Positions 7,706 to 16,760 of a DNA stretch of 64,000 nt are shown piece after piece. The notes beneath the pieces are model-generated. The model was given only the letters and a program-made list of their open reading frames with translations, ran no database searches and was not told where the DNA came from. The stretch spans positions 248,001 through 312,000 of the forward strand of contig NZ_JABJXT010000001.1 in NCBI RefSeq assembly GCF_013155295.1, written 5' to 3'. This DNA is from Pseudogemmobacter hezensis. Lineage in GTDB: Bacteria > Pseudomonadota > Alphaproteobacteria > Rhodobacterales > Rhodobacteraceae. The stretch's first letter is position 1, and every line of letters begins with the position of its first letter. The position numbers and the translations under genes were made by a program.

Positions 7706-8515
7706 TTACCAGGCGGGAACCGCCGAGCCCTTATAGGCATCCGCATAGGCCGCTTTCACAGCGTCGGTCTGGAAGGCCTCGCGCAGTTTGCCAACCCATT
7801 CGGCGTCTTTATCGGCGGTGCGGACCGCAATGAAGTTGGTATAGGGGTTGTTCACGCCCGATTCCTCGGCAATGCGGCTGTCGAGCAGCTCTGCCTTGGC
7901 GGCCCAGTCGGTATTGACGACGGCGGCGTCGAGATCGTCAATCGCCCGGCCCACAACGCCAGCGTCCAGCTCGCGCAGGTCGAGGTTTTTCGGGTTCTCG
8001 GTCACGTCGATCACGGTCGCGAGGATCCCTGCGTCAGGATTGACCTTGATCAGGCCCAGCTGCTCCAGCACTTTCAGCGCGCGCCCGCCGTTTGAGGGGT
8101 CATTCGGCACGCCGACGACAGCGCCCTCGGGCAGCTCTTCCAGCGACTTGTGCTTTTTGGAATAGACACCGATCGGGAAGATCGCAGTGTCGATCACCGG
8201 GGTGATCTCATATTTATGCGCCTCGATCTGCGCCTCAAGGTAGGGCAGATGCTGGAAGGCATTGGCGTCGATTTCATTGCGGGCCAGCGCTTCATTGGGC
8301 TGGGTGTAATCGTTGAAGATCACGGTCGAAATGTCGAGGCCCAGCGGCTTTGCCTGCTCGGCGACCACGGCCCAGACGACTTCGTCCTCGCCACCCATGA
8401 TGCCGACTTTCAGTGCGGCATTTTCAGCGAAGGCAGCCGCCGAGAAAGCGGGGGCCAGCAGGGCCGTCGCAGCAAGGGTCAGCGCCGCGCGGCGCGAAAG
8501 GGAAAAGAATGACAT
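7706..8515 (-). CDS. metQ: Methionine-binding periplasmic protein MetQ (NlpA family)
   Basis: The protein has 269 residues from ATG 8515. The N-terminus MSFFSLSRRAALTLAA followed by a hydrophobic stretch ending AAFAEN is a cleavable signal peptide; there is no lipobox cysteine, so it is predicted to be soluble rather than a lipoprotein as in E. coli. The mature protein begins ALKVGIMGGEDEVVW and contains NDPSNGGRAL and NNPYTNFIAV, both typical of MetQ. It is first in the metQ-metN-metI unit. Confidence 0.93.
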   Translation of the reverse strand: MSFFSLSRRAALTLAATALLAPAFSAAAFAENAALKVGIMGGEDEVVWAVVAEQAKPLGLDISTVIFNDYTQPNEALARNEIDANAFQHLPYLEAQIEAHKYEITPVIDTAIFPIGVYSKKHKSLEELPEGAVVGVPNDPSNGGRALKVLEQLGLIKVNPDAGILATVIDVTENPKNLDLRELDAGVVGRAIDDLDAAVVNTDWAAKAELLDSRIAEESGVNNPYTNFIAVRTADKDAEWVGKLREAFQTDAVKAAYADAYKGSAVPAW

Positions 8516-8891
8516 AGTATCAGCCTCGGAATATTTGACACGGCGCCCAAAGCCCGCCGCGAGCTGAGAGGAATATCCTTCCTGCACAAAAAAGGTGCAA
8601 GCTATAAACGGGGAACAAAGTTTTGATATAAGTCGGCGCGAGCAAACAGGATATCCGAATTGGGCCGAATGGCAGAAGTTTTCGTCAGGACACCGAAGAA
8701 GCTGTGATGCCCTGGGCGAATCCCCCCGGCCCGGCACATCTGACCATCTGGCGGTTTGCCATGCCCAGGGCGCGGATCGGTCACAGGCCCGGCGGGTCAT
8801 CGGGGCCGCCTGCGCCTTTGGACTTACGTTCTTTTCCAAATGAAAAAGGGGGCCAGGAAGGCCCCCTTTTGTCCCATATTTTCGGACCCGA
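8516..8891. other. 376-bp spacer between metQ and rne
   Basis: No gene is supported. The part near 8580-8640 is AT-richer and must hold the metQ promoter and leader. A small hairpin TGCAC-N7-GTGCA (about 8590, minus strand) lies about 70 bases before the metQ start. I looked for a SAM-type riboswitch and could not support one. The part near 8843-8873 holds the rne terminator. Confidence 0.5.
8843..8873 (-). terminator. Rho-independent terminator of rne
   Basis: GGGGGCC and GGCCCCC pair around the loop AGGAA, flanked by A-run and T-run on opposite sides (AAAAA-stem-TTTT), so it can act in both directions. It lies about 20 bp after the rne stop. Confidence 0.85.
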
Positions 8892-11800
8892 TCAGCGGTT
8901 TTGTGACCACCAGCCTTTGCGGCGCGGACGATCATCATCCGCCGGATCCTCTGTGGGTTCCGAAGCCACGGTCTCAGCCGCGACGGCGGGGGCCTGCCCT
9001 GTCAGGGCTTCGGCTACAGGGGCTTCGGCTACAGGGGCCTCAACTTTCGGAGCCTCTGCAACAGGCGCGGCGGCAACCGTTTCGACAGGCTCCGCTGCGG
9101 GCGCATCATCAGCCGGAACGACCTCTGCCTTTTTCGCACGCGATCCGCGACCCGTCGCCTTTTCCGCCGCAGGTTTCGCAGCGGCTTTGGCACCCGATGC
9201 CCGGCTGCGGCTTGCCTTTTTGGGCGCAGCCTCTGCCGTATCCGCAGCCGTATCCGCCACGGCCTCAGCTGTCGCAGCTTCATCTGCGGGGGATGCATCC
9301 GCCGCCTCTGTCACGGCCTCTGCAGACGCCGCCCGAGCCGATTTCGCACGGCTGCGACGTGGTTTTGCCGCAGGTGTCGCAGCTGCTGGATCAGCCTCTG
9401 GCACCGCCGCTTCATCTGCGGCACCGGCTGCTGCCTCGGCAGGCACAGCCTGATCGGCAGCACCTGCCTCCGCCGCAGCGACCTCAGCCGCAACCACCTC
9501 GGCCGCCGCTTTCGCAGTTGCCGACTTCGAGCGCGAGCGTGAGCGCGATCTCGACTTCGCCACCGGCGCAGCCTCTGCCACCTCTTGCTGGGTGGCAGCT
9601 GCGGCGTCACTTACATCCTGCCCCTCGGCAGACTGCTCGCCAGCGTCGCCCGCATCATCTTCATCCGCCTCGTCAGAGCCGGCCTCAGCACCCTCAGCGG
9701 CACCATCCTGGCCATCACGCCCGCCACGACGACGACGACGACGACGACGCTTTTTCTTGTTGCCACCCTCGCCCGCGGCATCATCCTTGCCCTCGGCCGT
9801 AGTGGTGACTGCCGCCTCTTCATCGGCGGCTTCTTCCTCTTCCAGCGCCTCGTCGATGAGGTCTTCATCTTCCTCCTCGACCAGATCGCCCATCAGCCCG
9901 GCATGACCCGAGATGACCTGGCTCGGCTCTGGCAGAGCACGGGTCGCGGTCTTGAACTTCTCCAGCTCATAATCGGGCGAGACCATATGCGGGTCCGCCT
10001 CCATCCGCACGGCCATGCCGTAACGGGCCTCGATCAGAGCGATATGTTCGCGCTTATGGTTGAACAGGTAGTTAACAATCGAGATCGGCGCCTTCAGCAG
10101 CACCTCTTTCGAGCGTTTGCGCGTGCCCTCTTCCTCCAGCGCGCGCAGGATGGTCAGCGCCATGCTGTCATCCGAGCGGATCAGCCCGGTGCCATGGCAA
10201 TGCGGGCAAGGCTGGGTGGTCGATTCCAGCATACCCGGACGCAGCCGCTGGCGCGACATTTCCATCAGGCCAAAGCCGGAAATCCGGCCCACCTGGATCC
10301 GCGCACGGTCGGTTTTCAGCCGGTCTTTCAGACGCTTCTCGACCGAGGCGTTATTCCTGCGCTCTTCCATGTCGATGAAGTCGATCACGATCAGCCCGGC
10401 CAGATCGCGCAGACGCAGCTGGCGGGCGACCTCGTCACAGGCCTCAAGGTTGGTCTTGAGCGCGGTGTCCTCGATCGAGCCCTCTTTCGTCGCCCGGCCC
10501 GAGTTCACGTCGATCGCGACCAGCGCCTCGGTGATGCCGATGACGATATAGCCGCCCGATTTCAGCTGTACGACCGGGTTGAACATGCCGCCCAGATAGC
10601 TTTCGACCTGGTAGCGGGCGAAAAGCGGCATCGGCTCGTCGTAGCGCTTCACCTGTTTGGCATGCGCGGGCATGATCATGCGCATGAAGTCTTTGGCGGA
10701 ACGGTAGCCCGCCTCGCCCTCGACCAGCACCTCGTCGATCTCGCGCGAGTAGAGGTCGCGGATCGTGCGCTTGATCAGATCGCCTTCCTCATAGATCGCG
10801 GCAGGCGCGACCGAGCGCAGCGTCAGATCGCGGATCTGTTCCCAAAGCCGCATGAGGTATTCGTAATCGCGCCGGATTTCCGGCTTGGTCCGCTTGGCGC
10901 CCGCAGTGCGGATGATCAGGCCTGCGCCTTCCGGCACCTCCAGCTCGCCCGCGATTTCCTTCAGCTTCTTACGGTCGGCGGCCTGGGTGATCTTGCGCGA
11001 GATGCCACCGCCACGCGCGGTGTTCGGCATCAGCACGCAGTAGCGGCCCGCCAGCGACAGATAGGTGGTCAGCGCCGCGCCCTTGTTGCCACGCTCTTCC
11101 TTGACGACCTGGACCAGCATGATCTGCCGGACCTTGATCACTTCCTGGATCTTGTATTTGCGCAGGCGCTGGCGGCGCGGGGCGGCGATCTCTTCCGAGA
11201 CATCCTCTTCGGCGATGGTCTCGATCTCATCGGCGCTGGCAGAGCCGTGATGGTCATGGCCCGCGTGATCTTCGTGATCGCCAGCCTCATCCGCCTCGGC
11301 ATTTTCTTCGGCCTCCGCTTCGGGCGCAGCCTCAGCTGCCTCTTCAGCAGGCGCTGCGGCCTCTGCGGCGCTGTCGGCGACCTCAGCAACGGCCCCGACC
11401 GTATCAACCGCCTCAGCCACAGCTTCTTCGGGAAGCTCTGCGGCGACGACCGCGACCGCCTCTTCGCCCTCATCGGCAGAGAGGTCGATCACATCCATTT
11501 CGCTGTGCGCGGCAGCCTCACCCGCAACCGGGGCAGAGACGCTGGGATCGGCGGGCGCGCGCTCGGCCCGGGGCGCCGGTTTGCGGCGACGCGAGCGGCG
11601 GTTTTCCTCTTCCTCTTCCTCACGCGCCAGCGCGCGTTCCTCGGCCAGCAGGGCCTGACGGTCAGCGACCGGGATCTGGTAGTAATCCGGATGGATCTCG
11701 GCGAAAGCCAGGAAGCCGTGGCGATTGCCGCCATAATCCACAAAGGCCGCCTGCAGCGAGGGTTCGACCCGCGTCACCTTGGCGAGGTAGATATTCCCCG

Positions 11801-11915
11801 CCAGCTGGCGCTTGTTTATTGTTTCAAAGTCAAATTCTTCGACCTTGTTTCCGTCCACCACGACAACCCGGGTCTCTTCGGGATGGGTGGCGTCGATAAG
11901 CATCTTCTTAGCCAT
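8892..11915 (-). CDS. rne: Ribonuclease E
   Basis: The 1007-residue protein is the endonuclease scaffold of the RNA degradosome. The S1 domain starts at residue 38 but is split: after about residue 82 there is an acidic, Ala/Glu-rich insert to about 245, then the S1 strand resumes (IMLVQVVKEERG). Catalytic aspartates are D469 (AIDVNSGR) and D512 (IDFIDM), and the Zn-link CPHCHG has C570 and C573. From about 680 on the chain is low-complexity: an acidic stretch, a KKKRRRRRRRR run encoded by a CGA/CGT microsatellite near 9722-9750, then Ala/Glu/Ser/Arg repeats ending DDDRPRRKGWWSQNR. The C-terminal tail is expected to be the degradosome-binding region. A 15-bp tandem duplication at 9006-9035 adds VAEAP repeats. 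Confidence 0.97.
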   Translation of the reverse strand: MAKKMLIDATHPEETRVVVVDGNKVEEFDFETINKRQLAGNIYLAKVTRVEPSLQAAFVDYGGNRHGFLAFAEIHPDYYQIPVADRQALLAEERALAREEEEEENRRSRRRKPAPRAERAPADPSVSAPVAGEAAAHSEMDVIDLSADEGEEAVAVVAAELPEEAVAEAVDTVGAVAEVADSAAEAAAPAEEAAEAAPEAEAEENAEADEAGDHEDHAGHDHHGSASADEIETIAEEDVSEEIAAPRRQRLRKYKIQEVIKVRQIMLVQVVKEERGNKGAALTTYLSLAGRYCVLMPNTARGGGISRKITQAADRKKLKEIAGELEVPEGAGLIIRTAGAKRTKPEIRRDYEYLMRLWEQIRDLTLRSVAPAAIYEEGDLIKRTIRDLYSREIDEVLVEGEAGYRSAKDFMRMIMPAHAKQVKRYDEPMPLFARYQVESYLGGMFNPVVQLKSGGYIVIGITEALVAIDVNSGRATKEGSIEDTALKTNLEACDEVARQLRLRDLAGLIVIDFIDMEERRNNASVEKRLKDRLKTDRARIQVGRISGFGLMEMSRQRLRPGMLESTTQPCPHCHGTGLIRSDDSMALTILRALEEEGTRKRSKEVLLKAPISIVNYLFNHKREHIALIEARYGMAVRMEADPHMVSPDYELEKFKTATRALPEPSQVISGHAGLMGDLVEEEDEDLIDEALEEEEAADEEAAVTTTAEGKDDAAGEGGNKKKRRRRRRRRGGRDGQDGAAEGAEAGSDEADEDDAGDAGEQSAEGQDVSDAAAATQQEVAEAAPVAKSRSRSRSRSKSATAKAAAEVVAAEVAAAEAGAADQAVPAEAAAGAADEAAVPEADPAAATPAAKPRRSRAKSARAASAEAVTEAADASPADEAATAEAVADTAADTAEAAPKKASRSRASGAKAAAKPAAEKATGRGSRAKKAEVVPADDAPAAEPVETVAAAPVAEAPKVEAPVAEAPVAEALTGQAPAVAAETVASEPTEDPADDDRPRRKGWWSQNR

Positions 11916-12377
11916 GTTTGTCCATTGCGCCCCGCAGGCACAAAGGCCCCCGGTGGCCCTGAAACAGGGCCGGGGGGCAGATCATACGGTTCGGGGCGGC
12001 TTGTCTGAGCGCGGGCGGCGGGCGCAAACGGGCTCAGCCGGCCGCAAGGGCCGGTATCGCCAATCGTTTCACTGCTCACGCGCCTCATCGCGGTTACGTC
12101 CTGGGGGTTCAGGCCCCCGCCTTTCTGGCCCTGCGGGCGCCTCACAAAGGAGACGCTGGCCCGCCGGGCAATGTGCACAGCCTTGCGGCCGATCCGGCTC
12201 CCGGTCAGGGGCGGCGCGACAGATCCGCACCATGCCCACAGAAGGGGAGAGAATTTCTTTGACCGTTACAAAACGGCCATAGTCGTCAACCTACGATCAA
12301 AGACGGGTAAAGAGCAACGGAAATCTCTTGCCCCCCGCGATCAGGCGCAGCCGCCGCCAGTGCTGCGGCTTTTGCCA
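11916..12377 (-). promoter_or_regulatory. Long structured leader of rne (462-bp spacer)
   Basis: No gene is supported in this spacer. On the rne-sense strand there are three strong hairpins: GCCCCC/GGGGGC with inner GCCCT/AGGGC (11946-11978, about 30 nt before the start codon), CCGGCC/GGCCGG (12038-12054) and GGGGG/CCCCC (12103-12118). A weak TTGACG promoter-like element lies at 12284-12289. RNase E is known to control its own mRNA through leader stem-loops in enterobacteria; an equivalent role here is inferred from the arrangement. Confidence 0.45.
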
Positions 12378-13499
12378 TCAGCGCCAGGCGGGGTCTGGAT
12401 CTGACCAGACGTAGTCGTCAAAATAGCAGTCTGACGTCGCCAGCCCGTCAGGGCGCTGGCAGATCGCATCCCGAAACCGCTGGGCCATGGGATGGGCCAC
12501 GCTTCTGTCGAGAAGCCCATTTTCCCCCAGGATCAGGGGGATGCGCAGATAGCCGGCACCGCTGTACACCTCAAGCAGATCGGGCTGCAGCCTTGCGAAA
12601 TCGGGATCACCTGCCGCAGGGAAAGCGCCAAGTGCCAGCCGCAGCGTCGCAGACCCGGGGATCGCAGCCAGCTCTGATGAGCGCCGCCAGAGATCCTGGG
12701 CGGTAAAAGGTTCGTCCCGCATGCCCCAGACCGATCCGACCATCACCAGATAATCGACATTCGCGGCAAATCTTTCACGCTCGGCCTTTGTCAGGGCCTG
12801 GCGGGCCAGCCCGCCTGCCTCGACAAAATACCAGTATTCCAGATGCTGCGCCGCCAGATGGGCGGCGCTTTCGGTCAGGACGGGCGCCTCGCCCCCGGCT
12901 GGTGCCGAAACTGGGGCTGTAGCTGTAGCTGGGGCCGGGGCTGGGGCTGGCCCAAGCGCGGCCTCAATCCCCCCCGGCGCGGGCGTCAGCGGTGGCTGAT
13001 TTAGCCAGCTGTAACTGGCGGCGCGGGGATCATCGGCGATCACAAGGGCGATGATGCCACGCGGATGCGCCCCCTCGATCACCGCCTTGCAAAGTGTGTC
13101 ACAGCTCAGCGTGGTATTGATCAGCAAGGGAACCCGGGTGGCCAGATTTGGCGGCTCGCCCATGATCTCGGCCCGTGACACCCACCAGTCGCGGGCGCGG
13201 GCGGTGATCTCAGTGACCAGCGGAAGGCCGACCACGACCAACGCCGCCCCCAGCAAGAGGATCTTTGCCGACCGCCATTTGCGCAGGATCACCAGCACCA
13301 GCAGCGCGATCAGCGCGACCAGATAGGCCAAAGCCACCAGGATCAGCAGCCCGAGCCCGCTGTAGCAGCCATTGCCCAGACATTCCGCTGCGGCAGGCTG
13401 GCTTTGAACAAGGGTCGCTGCCAGCCCGGCTGAGAAGGCCAGGGTCAGACGGGCAAGCAGACGGGAAAGCAGGCGGTGAAACAGGCGGGGGAAACGCAT
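12378..13499 (-). CDS. Hypothetical membrane-anchored protein
   Basis: The protein has 373 residues from ATG 13499 (MRFPRLFHRLLSRL). I do not recognise the family. A signal-peptide-like segment ends about QPAAAECLGNGC, followed by two closely spaced membrane helices (LGLLILVALAYLVALIALLV and ILLLGAALVVVGLPLV). The rest looks soluble, with an Ala/Pro/Thr-rich linker near residue 190 and a C-terminal domain containing HLEYWYFVEAGGLA and ending YVWSDPDPAWR. The start was chosen because the upstream in-frame extension is not signal-like. It stands between rne and dctD in the same direction, separated from both. Confidence 0.65.
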   Translation of the reverse strand: MRFPRLFHRLLSRLLARLTLAFSAGLAATLVQSQPAAAECLGNGCYSGLGLLILVALAYLVALIALLVLVILRKWRSAKILLLGAALVVVGLPLVTEITARARDWWVSRAEIMGEPPNLATRVPLLINTTLSCDTLCKAVIEGAHPRGIIALVIADDPRAASYSWLNQPPLTPAPGGIEAALGPAPAPAPATATAPVSAPAGGEAPVLTESAAHLAAQHLEYWYFVEAGGLARQALTKAERERFAANVDYLVMVGSVWGMRDEPFTAQDLWRRSSELAAIPGSATLRLALGAFPAAGDPDFARLQPDLLEVYSGAGYLRIPLILGENGLLDRSVAHPMAQRFRDAICQRPDGLATSDCYFDDYVWSDPDPAWR

Positions 13500-13601
13500 C
13501 ACAAACCTCTGGCACGCCGCTGGCATTGCGGGACAAGGTATCTTCACCCCGGCCGCAGCCTGTGGCAAGCGCCCGCAATGCGCCCCCGCTGATGCGCCCC
13601 G

Positions 13602-14942
13602 TTACACGTAGTCTGAGCGCTGCAGGTTATACTTCGCCATCTTCTCGTTCAGCGTCCGGCGCGGCAGGCACAGTTCCTCCATCACCGCAACGATGCTGCC
13701 CTTATGGCGGCGCATCGTATTGTCGATCAGCATCCGCTCGAATGCCTCGACATATTCTTTCAGCGGCTTGCCCTCGGTCGTCATGGCGGGGCCGGAGGCC
13801 TCATTATCAGCCATCAGCAGGGACGCGATCGAGCCGGTGCCACGGCGGTTTTGCAAGACCGCGCGTTCAGCGATATTGACCAGCTGGCGCACATTGCCGG
13901 GCCAGGGGGCCTGCAACAGCTGCGCGGCCTCTTGCGCGGTGACCTGGGGGGCGTCGCAACCGTATTCTTCCGAGAATTGCTCTGACAGCCGGGTGAAAAG
14001 CTGCAGGATATCCTCGCCCCGCGCGCGCAGGGGCGGCAGCACGATGGTCATCGCGCCAAGGCGGTAGAAAAGATCGGGGCGCAGCGATTGCTCCAGCGTC
14101 AGGTCCTGGGCCTGCTGGTTGCGAATGGCGATGATCCGCGTCTCGGGCGGCAGGCCCTGGTCGTTGATAAAGGTCAGAAGGCGGGCCTGCAGACCCTGGC
14201 TGAGCGCCTCGATGTCTTCCAGCAAAAGCGTGCCGCCACGGGCCTCTTCCACCAGCGGGATCGCGCCATCCTCGCCGGGGCCGAAAAGCTTCGCCGAAAG
14301 CTGATCCTCGGACCAGGCCGCGCAAGAGACCGAGACGAATTTCTTCGACGCCCGCGGCCCCACCGCATGCAGTGCATGGGCCACCAGCGTCTTGCCGGTT
14401 CCGGTCTCGCCGTCGATCAGAACGTGTGAATCCGCCTGACCGAGGTCGAGAATATCCTCGCGCAGCCGCTCCATCGCGGGGGAGGTTCCGACCAGTTTCG
14501 ACATGATGGTGCTGCCGTCCGACAGTTCCTTGCGCAGCGCCCGGCTGTCCAGCGTCATCCGCCGCGCATTGGTGGCCTTTTTCGCCAGCTCCGTCATCCG
14601 GTCAGGGTTGAAGGGCTTTTCCAGGAAATCGAAGGCGCCGACACGCATCGCCTCAACCGCCATCGGCACATCACCGTGGCCGGTGATCATGATCACCGGC
14701 AGGCCGGAATCAAGGCTCATCAGCTTTTTCAGAAACGCCATCCCATCCATGCCGGGCATCTTGATATCCGAGACAACCACGCCGGAAAAATCGGCGCCGA
14801 TCCCCTTCAGCGCATCCTCGGCCGAAGGATAGGTCTCGGTTTCAAAGCCCGAAAGCGCCAGCCACTGGCTGATCGAGGCGCGCATATCCGCCTCATCATC
14901 GACGATCGCCACTTTCATCGCGCGTGCCATATCTGACCTCAT
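13602..14942 (-). CDS. dctD: DctD-type response regulator lacking the GAFTGA loop
   Basis: The 446-residue protein has the NtrC layout: receiver domain (phosphoacceptor D59 in VVVSDIKMPG), AAA+ domain and C-terminal Fis-type helix-turn-helix (VMEELCLPRRTLNEKM). Walker A GETGTGKT is at 178-185 and the arginine-finger region RPDLFYRLG is present. Two key features depart from the family: the sigma-54-contacting GAFTGA segment is missing, replaced by a shortened FGPGEDGAIPLVEEARGG (about 220-237), and Walker B reads LLLEDIE instead of LFLDEIG. It overlaps dctB by 4 bp. The pair probably senses C4-dicarboxylates, but no dctPQM transporter is in view. Confidence 0.87.
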   Translation of the reverse strand: MRSDMARAMKVAIVDDEADMRASISQWLALSGFETETYPSAEDALKGIGADFSGVVVSDIKMPGMDGMAFLKKLMSLDSGLPVIMITGHGDVPMAVEAMRVGAFDFLEKPFNPDRMTELAKKATNARRMTLDSRALRKELSDGSTIMSKLVGTSPAMERLREDILDLGQADSHVLIDGETGTGKTLVAHALHAVGPRASKKFVSVSCAAWSEDQLSAKLFGPGEDGAIPLVEEARGGTLLLEDIEALSQGLQARLLTFINDQGLPPETRIIAIRNQQAQDLTLEQSLRPDLFYRLGAMTIVLPPLRARGEDILQLFTRLSEQFSEEYGCDAPQVTAQEAAQLLQAPWPGNVRQLVNIAERAVLQNRRGTGSIASLLMADNEASGPAMTTEGKPLKEYVEAFERMLIDNTMRRHKGSIVAVMEELCLPRRTLNEKMAKYNLQRSDYV

Positions 14943-16714
14943 TCTGCTGCTTGTCTTGCGTCGCCAAGGATCGGAAGCTGCATCTCAAAGACCGCGCCTC
15001 CCGTCTCACCTTCCCCGGCTTCGCCATTATGGGCGGTCAGACGACCCCCCAGATCGGTTACAATCCCCGAAGAGATCGCAAGGCCAAGCCCCACGCCCTC
15101 ACCGGGTTTTTTCGTCGTGTAGAAGGGCTCGAAAAGGTTATCGAGGTCGATAATCCCCGGCCCATTGTCGCGCACCGTCAGGGTCGCCGTCTCGCCCGCG
15201 GCGAGAAGCAGCTCGATCTGCGGCTTTTCCACATCGCGCAGCGCATCCAGCGCATTGCGCAAAAGGTTGATGATCACCTGTTCCAGCCGGATGCGATCAG
15301 CCATGACCATCACCGGCTGGCGCGGCATGCCCCGCACGATCTTGACGACCCGGCTTTTCAGCTGCGGCTCCATCATCGCCAGCGCGGAAGATACGCAGGC
15401 CCGCAGATCGACAGGCTCGAAGGCCTCGCCGCCTTTGCGCGCATAAGATTTCAGCTGCCTGGTGATCGAGCCCATGCGGTCAATCAGATCGTCGATCCGC
15501 TGGAACGAGGACAGCGCCTCTTCGGGGCGTTTCCTCTGCAACAACAGCCGCGCCCCCGCGAGATAGGTTTTCATCGCCGCCAGCGGCTGGTTCAGCTCAT
15601 GGCTGACGGCGGCAGACATCTCACCCAGCACGGCCAGTTTCGAGGATTGCTCCAGCGTTTGCTCGGCCACCTGCAGGTTCGCCTCGACCTTTTCGCGCTC
15701 GGCAATCTCGCGCTGAAGGCGCACGTTCAGCGCCCGCAGCTCTGCCGATTCACGCTGTAAAGACAGCGATCTGGACCAGGCCCTGCGCGTCAGGAAGTAA
15801 AACGCGATGGTCATCAGGATCGCAAAGCCCATGATCTCAAGGGCCAGGATCCCGTTCACCTTTTCGCGGACCTGGGTGTAATCGGTGAAAGTGACGATGC
15901 GCCAGCCGCGAAACGGGATCCGCGCCTCGGTTTTCATCACCGGCACATCCTGCAGGACGGCATCAGGGCGCGGGCGGGCCCAGTCGGCGACACCCTCGAC
16001 AAAGGTTTCAAAGGCATTGGCGGGCGGCGCACCGGCCATCGCCTCATTCAGCGCCCTGCCCCGCCAGCTGGGCACCGTGGTCAGGATCACCGTGCCCTCG
16101 GAATTGGTGACCACCACCGCGTCATTCAGCCCCGACCAGGCGCGTTCATATTTCAGCAGATCGACCGAGACGACGATAACGCCCAGCACCTTGCCGTCAG
16201 AGCGGATCGCCCGACTATAGCTGAAATCATAGCCGCCCGAATCGCGGGGGCTGGCGGTGAAGATCGTCTCATTGGTGCGCTGCGCATCGACGAAATACCC
16301 CTCCTGCCGGAAGCTGGAGCCAAGGATATTGCGATTCGTAGCCCCCACCACCCGGCCGCTGATATCCAGCAGCCGGATCGAGGCCACGCCGATTTCGGCC
16401 TGCAGCGCGATCAGCTTGGCCGAGGTGCGGGAGAAATTGCCCTCTTTCAGCGCGAGGATCAGATCAGGGTCACGCGACAAAAGCAGCGGCACCACCGAGG
16501 TCCGCTGCAACTCTGACACGAGGTTGCCGGAATAAAGCGCCAGCCGCACGTCGGATCGGTTGCGGTTCGAATCGGTAAAGCGCTCGGTCAGCCAGCGGTT
16601 CGAGACCAGCATGACACCAATCGCCACCACAACCAGAAGCGCAATAATCACCTTGACCTGCCAGGGCATACCCTGCGGTTTTTCGGTCATGGAAGAGGCA
16701 TCGGCGCGTGACAT
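14939..16714 (-). CDS. dctB: DctB-type sensor histidine kinase
   Basis: The 591-residue kinase has a first membrane helix at about 20-38, a periplasmic double-PDC sensor region, and a second helix near 290-308. A coiled-coil linker leads to the dimerisation domain with the phosphorylated histidine in AVSHELNQPLAAMKTYL, and a HATPase domain with N-box NLLRNALDAL, DNGPGI and GLGLAIS. The H-box with HELNQPLAA is typical of DctB. It is transcribed before dctD with an ATGA overlap. The ligand is inferred to be succinate/malate/fumarate from family membership only. Confidence 0.88.
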   Translation of the reverse strand: MSRADASSMTEKPQGMPWQVKVIIALLVVVAIGVMLVSNRWLTERFTDSNRNRSDVRLALYSGNLVSELQRTSVVPLLLSRDPDLILALKEGNFSRTSAKLIALQAEIGVASIRLLDISGRVVGATNRNILGSSFRQEGYFVDAQRTNETIFTASPRDSGGYDFSYSRAIRSDGKVLGVIVVSVDLLKYERAWSGLNDAVVVTNSEGTVILTTVPSWRGRALNEAMAGAPPANAFETFVEGVADWARPRPDAVLQDVPVMKTEARIPFRGWRIVTFTDYTQVREKVNGILALEIMGFAILMTIAFYFLTRRAWSRSLSLQRESAELRALNVRLQREIAEREKVEANLQVAEQTLEQSSKLAVLGEMSAAVSHELNQPLAAMKTYLAGARLLLQRKRPEEALSSFQRIDDLIDRMGSITRQLKSYARKGGEAFEPVDLRACVSSALAMMEPQLKSRVVKIVRGMPRQPVMVMADRIRLEQVIINLLRNALDALRDVEKPQIELLLAAGETATLTVRDNGPGIIDLDNLFEPFYTTKKPGEGVGLGLAISSGIVTDLGGRLTAHNGEAGEGETGGAVFEMQLPILGDARQAAE

Positions 16715-16760
16715 GCGGCTAAGGTAATGGGCGCGGCGATGCCCCTCAAGGCAAGGTGCC

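Noticed and set aside
8516-8700. SAM riboswitch before metQ
   Set aside because: I could not find the conserved pseudoknot pieces of SAM-II or the SAM/SAH type; only one small hairpin is visible. A covariance-model search would settle it.
9585-12008. Very long open frame (about 800 codons) on the plus strand opposite rne
   Set aside because: It is antisense to a well-conserved RNase E and its peptide is Arg/His/Leu-rich as expected from the GC-rich complement. The same reasoning excludes the other long antisense frames.
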